This document shows positions 56,875 through 64,000 of a stretch of 64,000 nucleotides of DNA, in pieces (the first letter of the stretch is position 1; each line of letters begins with the position of its first letter). The stretch spans positions 372,001 through 436,000 of the forward strand of contig NZ_JAPIVO010000003.1 of assembly GCF_026239655.1 (NCBI RefSeq). The letters run 5' to 3'. Made by a program: the position numbers and the translations under genes. The stretch comes from Pedobacter sp. MR2016-24. Lineage in GTDB: Bacteria > Bacteroidota > Bacteroidia > Sphingobacteriales > Sphingobacteriaceae. A model generated the notes under the pieces. That model saw only the letters and a list, made by a program, of their open reading frames with translations. It was not told where the DNA came from and ran no database searches.

Positions 56875-57708
56875 CTAATAACAATGATTATTTACATCTG
56901 CCGAATTTCGGAAGCCCTCCATCCAATTCGCTGCTACGAGGTGAAATAATGGATCATCAGTTTTCCTGGTTAAGATATTGAGCCCTTCAGCTACATCTTT
57001 TAATTTCCAGCCGGAACTATTTAACGTTAACCATGCACTCTTTAAATCATCATTATCAAGATAATCCCTGAAAAGCTCATCTTGTGGAATTTCCTTCTTA
57101 AACCATCTTGGCAACTGGTCTATGTTATTCATATACCAGCTTTCATCGATTTCGAATGTACAGCAATTGGAAATCTGCCGGGCATTAAATAGTTTTATTG
57201 AAGCCGGATAATCACCATTATAGGAAGCTAAACTTTGAACATAAGTTAGGGGCGTATCATTGGTTAAATGGACCAGCTTATCGTAGTCATCAGTTATATC
57301 TCCGTATTGATCAGCAAAGTCATCAACCTGCTTAAATTCTTTGAATGCTATATCTTCACAGAATTTTAATATCCTGTCATTCAGTCCGTCAGCTACTATA
57401 TCCATATCTAAAACCATCTGAGCAAAAAACTGATTAGCATTCCTGGCATACTCTAACATGTATCCCCTCTCCAATGAGTATTCAACAAAGGTCTTTTCTC
57501 TTTCAAAAAAGAAGTGATGGAGTAATCCATAATAAGAAGCGCCATAACCTAGAAATACTGGTACCATTGCCGGCGGATGAGGATACCAATATCCATCAGG
57601 TTGATTAAACCGATCCAGATAGGGAATATCAATCTGCCCGTTAACCAGCGCCAAGAGCTGATCATTTAAATTGAGACGCTGAAATATTTCCTCCAAATGC
57701 TGCATCAT
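56875..57708 (-). CDS. Unknown protein
   Basis: 277 residues, rich in aromatics and acidic residues: DRFNQPDGYWYPHPPAMVPV, GYGASYYGLLHHFFFEREKT, FEIDESWYMNNIDQLPRWFK. No domain recognised. The style (single domain, acidic, near accessory genes) recalls immunity-type proteins of the SMI1/SUKH kind, but I see no real match. Second ATG 3 bases later. Confidence 0.55.
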   Translation of the reverse strand: MMQHLEEIFQRLNLNDQLLALVNGQIDIPYLDRFNQPDGYWYPHPPAMVPVFLGYGASYYGLLHHFFFEREKTFVEYSLERGYMLEYARNANQFFAQMVLDMDIVADGLNDRILKFCEDIAFKEFKQVDDFADQYGDITDDYDKLVHLTNDTPLTYVQSLASYNGDYPASIKLFNARQISNCCTFEIDESWYMNNIDQLPRWFKKEIPQDELFRDYLDNDDLKSAWLTLNSSGWKLKDVAEGLNILTRKTDDPLFHLVAANWMEGFRNSADVNNHCY

Positions 57709-58141
57709 AAAATATTTAACATGAATATCTGAAAAACATGCTGCTTTCTATCAGATTTCCCAATATAAATATTCTCTATCAATCTATTAGAATCTTCCCT
57801 ACTCTGCAATTGAATTGCAGTCAATTTAATTTTTGCTGCTTTGTTGTGTATCTATTGATTCTTTTCATCGTACTCCTCTTCTAATAAGCTATCTGCTATT
57901 TTGGTTATTCAATATATCAAAGCAGCATTTGATCAAAACGCCTCTAAATTTCTATTTTATATTTTTATTTTAATTTGAAATATATTTTTTGTTTACAATA
58001 AAGCTAACTAAATTAGCATATGGAAAAATCAAAAAAGAAATAAAGCATACGCAATGCTGATGTATAATTAAGAATTGCTTACAAGCCTCGCGTTCAAATC
58101 TGATAAATTTAACGTAGCGAGCGTAAGTAGAGCATCCTAAA
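57709..58141. other. AT-rich spacer upstream of the structured leader
   Basis: No ORF or RNA gene visible. It contains the probable promoter region for the transcript with the 58142-58280 structure, but no clear TTTG / TAnnTTTG pair at a usual distance. Confidence 0.4.
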
Positions 58142-58280
58142 CCCTATATTTGTTATAGGGCTGGTGCTCACTTATGTCATTGTTACGGCCCTTTCGAAAG
58201 AGAGGGTGGCTTTATCAGAGCCTGAACACAATAGACTGAGTGAGTTACCAGCCCTATACCATTTAGGGCGGTAACCCTCA
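58142..58280 (+). ncRNA. Strongly structured leader RNA with alternative pairings
   Basis: Hairpin CCCTAT/ATAGGG (58142-58160). TATAGGGCTGGT (58154-58165) is perfectly complementary to ACCAGCCCTATA (58247-58258), and CTCACT 58167-58172 to AGTGAG 58239-58244. Inside: CCCTTTC-GAAA-GAGAGGG (58189-58206) and GGCTTT/AGAGCC (58208-58222). At the end GCCCTA/TAGGGC (58251-58269) with TTACC/GGTAA. The 5' hairpin, the long stem and the 3' hairpin exclude each other, as in riboswitches or attenuators. It lies 40 nt before the ATG at 58320. No known family recognised. Confidence 0.55.
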
Positions 58281-58319
58281 TAGAGGCTTATTTAAATTGA
58301 AAAATTAAATAAGATCAAT

Positions 58320-59075
58320 ATGAAAACAAAAACCAATCACCATGTAGTTCAAATCCCTTTAGAATTCCTGATCGCCTGTAAGATCTACAAACTGGAACCG
58401 CGGGAAGTCCTGCAGATCTTTATCGACCATGCTACAGTTTATGATTCTATTGCTGATGGTTACAGCGAGGGATTCTCCGAGGCCTCAAAGACAATTAGTG
58501 TATTTGTATCTTCCTTAAGAAGAACTGCAAATGGAGCTCATGCTTACAAACATTGCCTGGAAAGCACTGCCTTAAATTTCAAAGGCATTTATGACCTGGC
58601 CAACCGTGAAACAGGATATACAAAAGCTAAAAGAAAAAAATCGCTCTCCTACATCAATGACTTGTATGCTACTATGGAACGTGTATACACTACCTCCGAT
58701 ACTTTTTACCTGGATGAAAACACTACGCTGCAATTCACTAAGGATTTCACCGTCATGTGCGAACTGCACAATTGTTATCCTGCAGAATTTCTGGAGCATT
58801 TCATGAGCAGGATCTCTCTTGCAGAAATGGAAGCCAAAACCGGACTTAAAGTGCCAAATGATAATTTCACTATGCACTTCTTCATGAAAATTGTACTCGG
58901 TTTCGGACTGGCAGATGATGAAACCCCGGATTTGACGGAGGACGAAGTTGTCTTTTTAATGGCAACAGAAAAAATGAGGCTGCACATCTACACCATACGA
59001 AGTGTGAAGGAAAGGACAGCAATATTTAAAAGATTCTACCAAAAACGTTATGAGGAACTGATGAATCAAAACTAA
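58320..59075 (+). CDS. Unknown protein with two copies of a Cys-x-x-[YH]...P module
   Basis: 251 residues. Two similar segments: residues about 13-35 (FLIACKIYKLEPREVLQIFI) and 143-165 (FTVMCELHNCYPAEFLEHFM), separated by a basic helical part with KAKRKKSLSYIND. The same module occurs once in the next gene (LLSLCTIYNIRPQKVMECFA). No known domain matches. Transcribed with the next gene (3-bp gap) and headed by a structured leader RNA. It may bind nucleic acid or the leader; that is speculation. Confidence 0.6.
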   Translation: MKTKTNHHVVQIPLEFLIACKIYKLEPREVLQIFIDHATVYDSIADGYSEGFSEASKTISVFVSSLRRTANGAHAYKHCLESTALNFKGIYDLANRETGYTKAKRKKSLSYINDLYATMERVYTTSDTFYLDENTTLQFTKDFTVMCELHNCYPAEFLEHFMSRISLAEMEAKTGLKVPNDNFTMHFFMKIVLGFGLADDETPDLTEDEVVFLMATEKMRLHIYTIRSVKERTAIFKRFYQKRYEELMNQN

Positions 59076-59078
59076 TTG

Positions 59079-59465
59079 ATGACTATGGAAACTACTATTA
59101 AAATAGATGTGCCAGAGGATCTGTTGAGCCTCTGCACAATTTACAATATCAGGCCGCAAAAAGTAATGGAGTGTTTTGCGAAAAATGTTTCATTTCCAAC
59201 CTATTATACCGATGTGAAAGGTAAAAACAAATGGGCTACTTTGTTCTTTCTGCAACTCATAGATGCCAAGGAAGACGAAACCGAAACGGACATAGAACTG
59301 GAAGAACACTACCTGCAGTGTTTTAATGATACGTTGGCGATACAAATGAAAGAGCATAATGATGATGGCGTAAAAGCAAGAGAAGCAGGCAGGAATGTGA
59401 TCAGGCAATGGCAGAAGGCTGTGATAGCGGAACGGGCGAAATATATTCTTGATGGGTTAGGATGA
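59079..59465 (+). CDS. Unknown protein with one copy of the same module
   Basis: 128 residues from the ATG at 59079 (alternative ATG 59085). The N-terminal module LLSLCTIYNIRPQKVMECFA repeats that of the gene before. The rest is acidic and helical (DETETDIELEEHYLQCFNDT; KAREAGRNVIRQWQKAVIAE). The genes are separated by 3 bp, so one operon. Function unknown. Confidence 0.6.
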   Translation: MTMETTIKIDVPEDLLSLCTIYNIRPQKVMECFAKNVSFPTYYTDVKGKNKWATLFFLQLIDAKEDETETDIELEEHYLQCFNDTLAIQMKEHNDDGVKAREAGRNVIRQWQKAVIAERAKYILDGLG

Positions 59466-59470
59466 AAAGG

Positions 59471-59524
59471 AAAATGAGCTTATTCTGTTTAATAGTACCC
59501 ATATGCTGAGGGTAAGCTCATTTT
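59471..59524 (+). terminator. Terminator after the module gene pair
   Basis: AAAATGAGCTTA (59471-59482) pairs with TAAGCTCATTTT (59513-59524), 12 bp, followed by T-rich sequence. Confidence 0.75.
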
Positions 59525-59569
59525 TATCAACAGAAATAAAACTGATGGTTTATTATATGTATAAGGGTC

Positions 59570-60903
59570 TGTAAAATAAACTGTGTCAGGGCATTGATTC
59601 ATAAGGATTGATGCCTTGAATATTTAATTCAAATCTAATATCATTCGACCAGGAAACCAAATAGCAAGTTTCTGAGCAGTGATTGCCCAATTACCCAAAG
59701 GCATAGTCCATTTCTGGCTGATGTTATTGTGAGCCAGGTAAATGAGCTTTAATAGTGCCATATCAGAGGTAAATGCGCCTTTAGTTTTGGTCACCTTGCG
59801 TACTTGCCGATGAAATCCCTCAATCGTATTGGTGGTATAAATTAGTCGACGTACATCAGCATCATATCTGAAATAGCTTGTCAGCTTTGGCCAGTTATTT
59901 CTCCAGGACTCAATCACCTTTTCATATTTTCTACCCCATTTAGCTTCCAGATCATCAAGCCTAAGTTCGGCCTGTTCAAGAGTATCTGCTTTATAAACGG
60001 GCTTCAGGTCTGCCATGAACGTTTTCTGGTCTTTGGAAGCTACATATTTTAAGCTATTTCTAATTTGGTGGACTACGCAGGTCTGGATTTCTGCTTGAGG
60101 GAACACTGTACCGATGGCAGCAGGGAATCCATTAAGGTTATCAATACAGGCGATCAAAATGTCTTTTACACCTCTGTTTTGTAAATCGGTTAATACCGAG
60201 AGCCAGAAATTTGCCCCCTCGCTTTGTGACACATACATACCTAAGAGAGCTTTATAGCCATGACGGTCTATTCCAATAATATTATAGACTGCATGAGAAA
60301 TCATTCGATGATCCTCTTTTACTTTATAATGCATTGCGTCCAGCCAGACAATGGTATACAGATCGTCCAGTGGGCGCGATTGCCATTCCTTCACCTCAGG
60401 AATAATCTTGTCTGTAATGGCTGATAAGGTGGCGTGGCTGATATCAGTATCGTACATATCCTTGATATGTTTGGAGATATCCCTTAGGCTCATGCCTAAA
60501 CCATACATGCCGATAATCTTTGATTCCAGGCTCTCAGCAAGGATAGTTTCCCGCTTACGGATGATCTCTGGCTCAAAGGTTGCGCTGCGATCCCTTGGGG
60601 TATCGATTGAAATAGTTCCTGAGGATGTTCTGACTTCTTTGCTAGTTTTACCGTTCTTTCGATTACCAGAAAGGCGTTCATCAGCATCCAGATGGCTATC
60701 TAATTCAGCTTCCAAAGCCGAATCCAGAAAGCTTTTGAGTAAAGGGGCGAATGCTCCATCCTTACCATACAGTGATTTGCCCGAACGCAATTGCTCTAGG
60801 GCTTTTTGCTTCATTTGCTCATATTCGAGCTGCTCATCTTTTTTCATATTATAAACTGTGTCTCTAAGTTAATAAATAACTATCTGACACAGTTTATTTT
60901 ACA
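59570..60903. mobile_element. IS256-family insertion sequence
   Basis: 20-bp perfect terminal inverted repeats TGTAAAATAAACTGTGTCAG at 59570-59589 and inverted at 60884-60903 surround a full IS256-type transposase gene. No direct target duplication is visible directly outside (TAAGGGTC versus CTCTCAAA), so either the true ends differ by a few bases or the duplication was lost. It lies between the module gene pair and a broken gene. Confidence 0.92.
59624..60847 (-). CDS. IS256-family (Mutator-type) transposase
   Basis: 407 residues, full length. DDE-type Mutator motifs: TIVWLDAMHYKVKE (first D), DILIACIDNLNGFPAAIGTV (second D), CVVHQIRNSLKYV (the C...H motif), YTTNTIEGFHRQVRKVTKTK (the E) and the end SQKWTMPLGNWAITAQKLAI. 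No frameshift or stop. Probably active. Confidence 0.96.
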   Translation of the reverse strand: MKKDEQLEYEQMKQKALEQLRSGKSLYGKDGAFAPLLKSFLDSALEAELDSHLDADERLSGNRKNGKTSKEVRTSSGTISIDTPRDRSATFEPEIIRKRETILAESLESKIIGMYGLGMSLRDISKHIKDMYDTDISHATLSAITDKIIPEVKEWQSRPLDDLYTIVWLDAMHYKVKEDHRMISHAVYNIIGIDRHGYKALLGMYVSQSEGANFWLSVLTDLQNRGVKDILIACIDNLNGFPAAIGTVFPQAEIQTCVVHQIRNSLKYVASKDQKTFMADLKPVYKADTLEQAELRLDDLEAKWGRKYEKVIESWRNNWPKLTSYFRYDADVRRLIYTTNTIEGFHRQVRKVTKTKGAFTSDMALLKLIYLAHNNISQKWTMPLGNWAITAQKLAIWFPGRMILDLN

Positions 60904-60938
60904 CTCTCAAATAATATATAAATTTGAATTCTCGCCTC

Positions 60939-61475
60939 CTAAACCGGTTCGAAAAAAGGGAGGGTTACAGATCCAATTGTTGACTTTGGACCTCTTTCAT
61001 CATTAATGTTGAAATCAGGCATTGGCTCATCCCCAATTAGTATCGAATCTCTTTTTAATATCTTCAACGCATAGACCGGGTCAAGAGGTCGGCGTTCATA
61101 GTTTGAAATAGAGTCTATTGCGAGTGGTTTGAGCGAAAATTCCTTACTTTTTATTATAGCAGACTTTGATAGAAAGGCAGCAATAAGGTCTCCTTCTTTG
61201 TTTCCAAAAACATTTGAAAAGAAAAGTGCATTTATAACCTCAAAATCGCCATCTTGAAACTCCTCATCTACAGCTTCTGGCACAGAAATTTTCTCGTATT
61301 ACATTTGCATTTTAAAAAATTGAGCAATAATGAGAAGATCGCATTCAGTTATATGTTCATCCATCTGTATGCATTCCATTGCAGGAGGTGTTTTTGGTAA
61401 TCCAAATACTGGCACCGGTAATCTAATAGATAAGTTTTTCCCATTTTTAGTCTGTAATGGCTTTGGATCAAGTTG
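60939..61475 (-). pseudogene. Broken gene of unknown function beside the IS element
   Basis: Minus strand: LDPKPLQTKNGKNLSIRLPV, then VFGLPKTPPAMECIQMDEHI, TECDLLIIAQFFKMQM stop YEKISVPEAVDEEFQDGDFE, VINALFFSNVFGNKEGDLIA and a tail ending TIGSVTLPFFEPV. The two parts are in one frame across a TAA at about 61302, so it appears to be one gene interrupted by a stop, and it also has a stop upstream (TAG at 61476). A GTG at 61283 could start a 114-residue piece. No family recognised. Confidence 0.5.
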
Positions 61476-61596
61476 CTACAAGATACACTAAAAGTATTAA
61501 TACGATTCTTCAGCTTTATGCATCGGTGTTTAAAAGAGGTTGCTTCTTTGAGCTGAACAATAGTTTAATGCTCAACTTCGCATTCAATATGAAGCT

Positions 61597-61645
61597 GTTC
61601 TTGCTCATCTACAGGCTATTTATTTGGCTGTAGATGAGCAAGAAC
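61597..61645. repeat. 18-bp perfect inverted repeat (hairpin 1)
   Basis: GTTCTTGCTCATCTACAG (61597-61614) with its exact inverse at 61628-61645, 13-nt centre. No T-run on either side, so not an ordinary terminator. Confidence 0.85.
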
Positions 61646-61651
61646 ACATAT

Positions 61652-62107
61652 ATGAAAAGGGTTAAAAAAATATCCACTGTTATTAAGAGGTGGTTAGATA
61701 ATTGGACTAACACTTCTACATATTTTAAGTATTATGCAGAAATAAGAAAGGACATTTACACAAGTAATACAATAGGTGGAATCATTGACAAATAAGCAAA
61801 AAATTAATACCAAGGTTGCCTAAGTATCAGATCCGTCAATGCTAAAGTTCGCATACTTAGCCTACAGAGACTTCTCTAAAAAATGGACAATGGCAATGTG
61901 GAACAGGAGTGTATATCTCATCAATATGAGTGGCCCGTTATAGACCGATTAATCACTGCTAAAAACTCGTTTACTTAGCCTTCAAAGACTTTTTCTAAAA
62001 AGTGGACAATGCCAATTTGGAACTTGATCTTGACAATTCCGCAGCTCCATATTATTATTGGTGATAGATTAAAAGCCTTCGACCATTTCTTACTAGGAGG
62101 AGGCTGA
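61652..62107 (+). pseudogene. Decayed IS256-type transposase
   Basis: Plus strand: WLDNWTNTSTYFKYYAEIRK then DIYTSNTIGG to a stop at 61795; then, in another frame, LKFAYLAYRDFSKKWTMAMW near 61842-61905; then FSKKWTMPIWN and HIIIGDRLKAFDHFLLGGG to a TGA at 62105. These match the C-terminal third of an IS256-family transposase, with the final part present twice. It has several frameshifts and stops. It is related to, but clearly not a copy of, the intact IS256 element at 59570. Confidence 0.75.
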
Positions 62108-62132
62108 TCGCCTACTCCTAGTAAGAAATGGT
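62082..62132. repeat. 18-bp perfect inverted repeat (hairpin 2)
   Basis: ACCATTTCTTACTAGGAG (62082-62099) with its exact inverse at 62115-62132, 15-nt centre. It overlaps the end of the decayed transposase. Confidence 0.85.
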
Positions 62133-62193
62133 GTTGACAGTTCACTTTACACTCCCAAACGACCGTTCACATTATTGCCCTACGTAATTCATT

Positions 62194-64000
62194 TTACAGT
62201 ATCTCATCATTTGCGAAATATGTTTTCAAAGCATTTACAAATTCTGAAAATGGTTTTCCATCTCTCCAGATAGGTCTATTCACATAAACACTTTCTGTTT
62301 TATTATCAAGATTCACTTTAATATCCTCAGACAAAGTCAAACTTGTAAGGCCACTGTCCCAATTTTTTATTTTGTCACCAATCTGATAACCTATATCAGT
62401 AACAAAATTTGAATTGCTAGTAAAATACTCTTCATCAATGTTAGTTTCATCATCGGGTCTTGTTAATACACACAACGCATAATGCTCTTTCTCTAACACA
62501 GCTGTTCTTCCCTGAAGGATTGACATTCTTACATTCTCTTTTCCTCTAATTACATTCTTAATTTCAATAGAATAACCTTTAGTTTTCAAAATGATTTCAA
62601 AGTCTTTTCCCAAATCTGGATTAAACAATTCCATCTCCATATCTATATTTTGAAAAACTTTTTTGAATGCATCTTCAGCAGTTCTACCTATTTTTTGCCA
62701 TCTTATTCTTTGATTCCTTATAACTATCATTTCTTGCGCTTTTGAAATAAGGGCTTCAGGTCCTAACTCGTTCGCAACTGCTTCAAGCCTCTGCATATGT
62801 TCAACTGATAGATTGATTTCAGCAAGTTTAGAAATATCTTCAATAGATTTCCCAGAATCCTTGAGTGCTTTAATGTGCGTGCTAAATCCTTCTCCGAGAG
62901 AGATAACATATAAAACATCCCTTTTTGCAGCGAATGTTTTTAGATAACTCGAGGCGTCAGAATGCTTATCAAACCAGGAATTAACTGTATTAAAAACATC
63001 GTGGAATTTACCACCGACTGCGACTTTAGCCGAAATTTCATTATCTTCAAAAAGCTTATCGATATGCTTTGTAATAAAATTAACGTCTGTAGTTCTAAAA
63101 TCAGCAACTTGTATCTCATTTGCAATTAAAAACTCTTTTGGATTGTAGTTACAGTGATCTTGTACTATAGTCTTTAAATCCTCATCAAAATATCTTGGAT
63201 TGTCTTCTTTATACAACAACTCTTCATATGCTTTAAAAACTCCGTTCCATTTACTCGGTTCCTGACCATCCTGAATAACCATCTTAGTATTTTGAGTGGG
63301 GACTACCTTGTATTTTGTTAAAAAAAGCTTAATATCATCTCTCGATGAATTTAAGTAGTTTAAGAACCTATTAAGCCAATAGTAGGCAGCTTTTAAATCC
63401 TCTTCAAAATAAACTTTAGCAAACTGCGTCATAGTAATCTCATTTTGTACTAAGTAGCAGAAATACTTTGCTGTCCACAATTCTGCAGGATACTGGTAAT
63501 TATCATAATCAATCGCTATGTATTTCTTATCGCCAAAACTATTTGGCAATAACTCTTTAATCAAATTTAACCACTCCTCTCTTTTGTGCGCCCTATCGGT
63601 CTTGAACAAAGTATTAATGTGAAGAATTGCTAAAATTTGTTCAACTGATGCTGTTTCTACAGGTATTTTGCTAATAACTTCGTTGTTTAGAGACTTATAA
63701 AAATTTTCTAAATCGAATGGCGCAATCCCAGGAACATCAATTCCTAATGCTCTATTTAAAAATTCTAAATCTAAGTCTCTGCCTAACCTATGTGAAACAA
63801 ACTTCATTTCATCATCAATAGTTGGATATAATCTAACCTCACCTCTTACTTTTAGTTCATTCTTTTCATTTGGATAAATAGGGAATGTTTCACCCAATGT
63901 GGAGTTGATAGATTGCAGATATTGATAGACAATCTTTAGACTTTCATAAGGAAATCCATTTTCTGTTATTATCAAAGTAGGCAAATTGCTCAGCAGCTGT
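62194..64000 (-). CDS. C-terminal part of a large protein with PD-(D/E)XK-like nuclease end, cut by the right edge
   Basis: About 600 residues visible; the frame is open to the right edge (QLLSNLPTLIITENGFPYES across a TTG at 63984), so the gene continues beyond it. The C-terminus has DLGKDFEIILKTKGYSIEIK, fitting a PD-(D/E)XK nuclease (D..ExK). The middle part (YVISLGEGFSTHIKALKDSG; LSVEHMQRLEAVANELGPEA) resembles DUF3883 regions of large HSP90-like/sacsin-like ATPases, where a nuclease-like domain closes the chain. That reading is inference. The stop is in a gene-poor region next to the hairpin at 62082. Confidence 0.6.
   Translation of the reverse strand, partial: QLLSNLPTLIITENGFPYESLKIVYQYLQSINSTLGETFPIYPNEKNELKVRGEVRLYPTIDDEMKFVSHRLGRDLDLEFLNRALGIDVPGIAPFDLENFYKSLNNEVISKIPVETASVEQILAILHINTLFKTDRAHKREEWLNLIKELLPNSFGDKKYIAIDYDNYQYPAELWTAKYFCYLVQNEITMTQFAKVYFEEDLKAAYYWLNRFLNYLNSSRDDIKLFLTKYKVVPTQNTKMVIQDGQEPSKWNGVFKAYEELLYKEDNPRYFDEDLKTIVQDHCNYNPKEFLIANEIQVADFRTTDVNFITKHIDKLFEDNEISAKVAVGGKFHDVFNTVNSWFDKHSDASSYLKTFAAKRDVLYVISLGEGFSTHIKALKDSGKSIEDISKLAEINLSVEHMQRLEAVANELGPEALISKAQEMIVIRNQRIRWQKIGRTAEDAFKKVFQNIDMEMELFNPDLGKDFEIILKTKGYSIEIKNVIRGKENVRMSILQGRTAVLEKEHYALCVLTRPDDETNIDEEYFTSNSNFVTDIGYQIGDKIKNWDSGLTSLTLSEDIKVNLDNKTESVYVNRPIWRDGKPFSEFVNALKTYFANDEIL

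Overview
The window reads as chromosomal DNA of a Bacteroidota bacterium, most likely a Sphingobacteriaceae relative (Pedobacter/Mucilaginibacter-like). The reasons are AT-rich spacers, promoters of the Bacteroidota type (TTTG, about 19-20 bp, TAnnTTTG), few clear Shine-Dalgarno sites, many AraC regulators, lipoproteins of the DUF2931 type and several DUF6266-like genes. I see no rRNA, tRNA or CRISPR array.

Layout. (1) 1-6321, minus strand: a tightly packed operon of DNA methyltransferase, NurA-like nuclease, HerA-like ATPase, AAA/OLD-like ATPase and the start of a fifth gene cut by the left edge. It looks like an anti-phage system. (2) 6322-7756: gene-free, but with a promoter / hairpins / terminator unit that is a good small-RNA candidate. 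(3) 7757-13586: two convergent AlkB-like dioxygenases, then a minus-strand operon of SF1 helicase, SAP-domain protein and methyltransferase-domain protein. This is a second candidate defence cluster, bounded on the right by another structured candidate RNA. (4) 13945-40866: ordinary accessory metabolism: M13 peptidase, aldo/keto reductase, macro domain plus KptA pair, esterase, FAD monooxygenase, MACPF lipoprotein, two SDRs, S41 peptidase, serine hydrolase, SRPBCC proteins, five AraC regulators and a Schlafen/AlbA_2 protein. Remnants of an aldo/keto reductase and an ABC-F gene also lie here. (5) 41118-47763: small unknowns, a truncated ComEC-like metallo-beta-lactamase protein, a YbjQ-family protein, Gfo/Idh/MocA oxidoreductase, BLUF photoreceptor and MpaB-type oxygenase. 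(6) 47880-54645, minus strand: a MocR-like regulator followed by a cluster of four related DUF6266-like proteins around a lysis-like cassette (holin-like, CHAP hydrolase, spanin-like lipoprotein) and an HTH protein. An array of GGGTGGACT boxes lies between the regulator and the cluster. (7) 55522-59465: small unknown genes, and a strongly structured leader RNA in front of two genes that share a short repeated module. (8) 59570-62132: an intact IS256-family element, a broken gene and a decayed second IS256-type transposase with two long perfect hairpins. (9) 62194-64000: the C-terminal part of a large protein ending in a PD-(D/E)XK-like nuclease domain, cut by the right edge.

The most interesting parts are the HerA-NurA-methyltransferase operon, the AlkB/SF1/SAP/methyltransferase cluster with its flanking candidate RNAs, the DUF6266/lysis cluster with its operator array, and the structured RNA at 58142-58280. 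Functions are assigned from motifs read by eye. No database search was possible.
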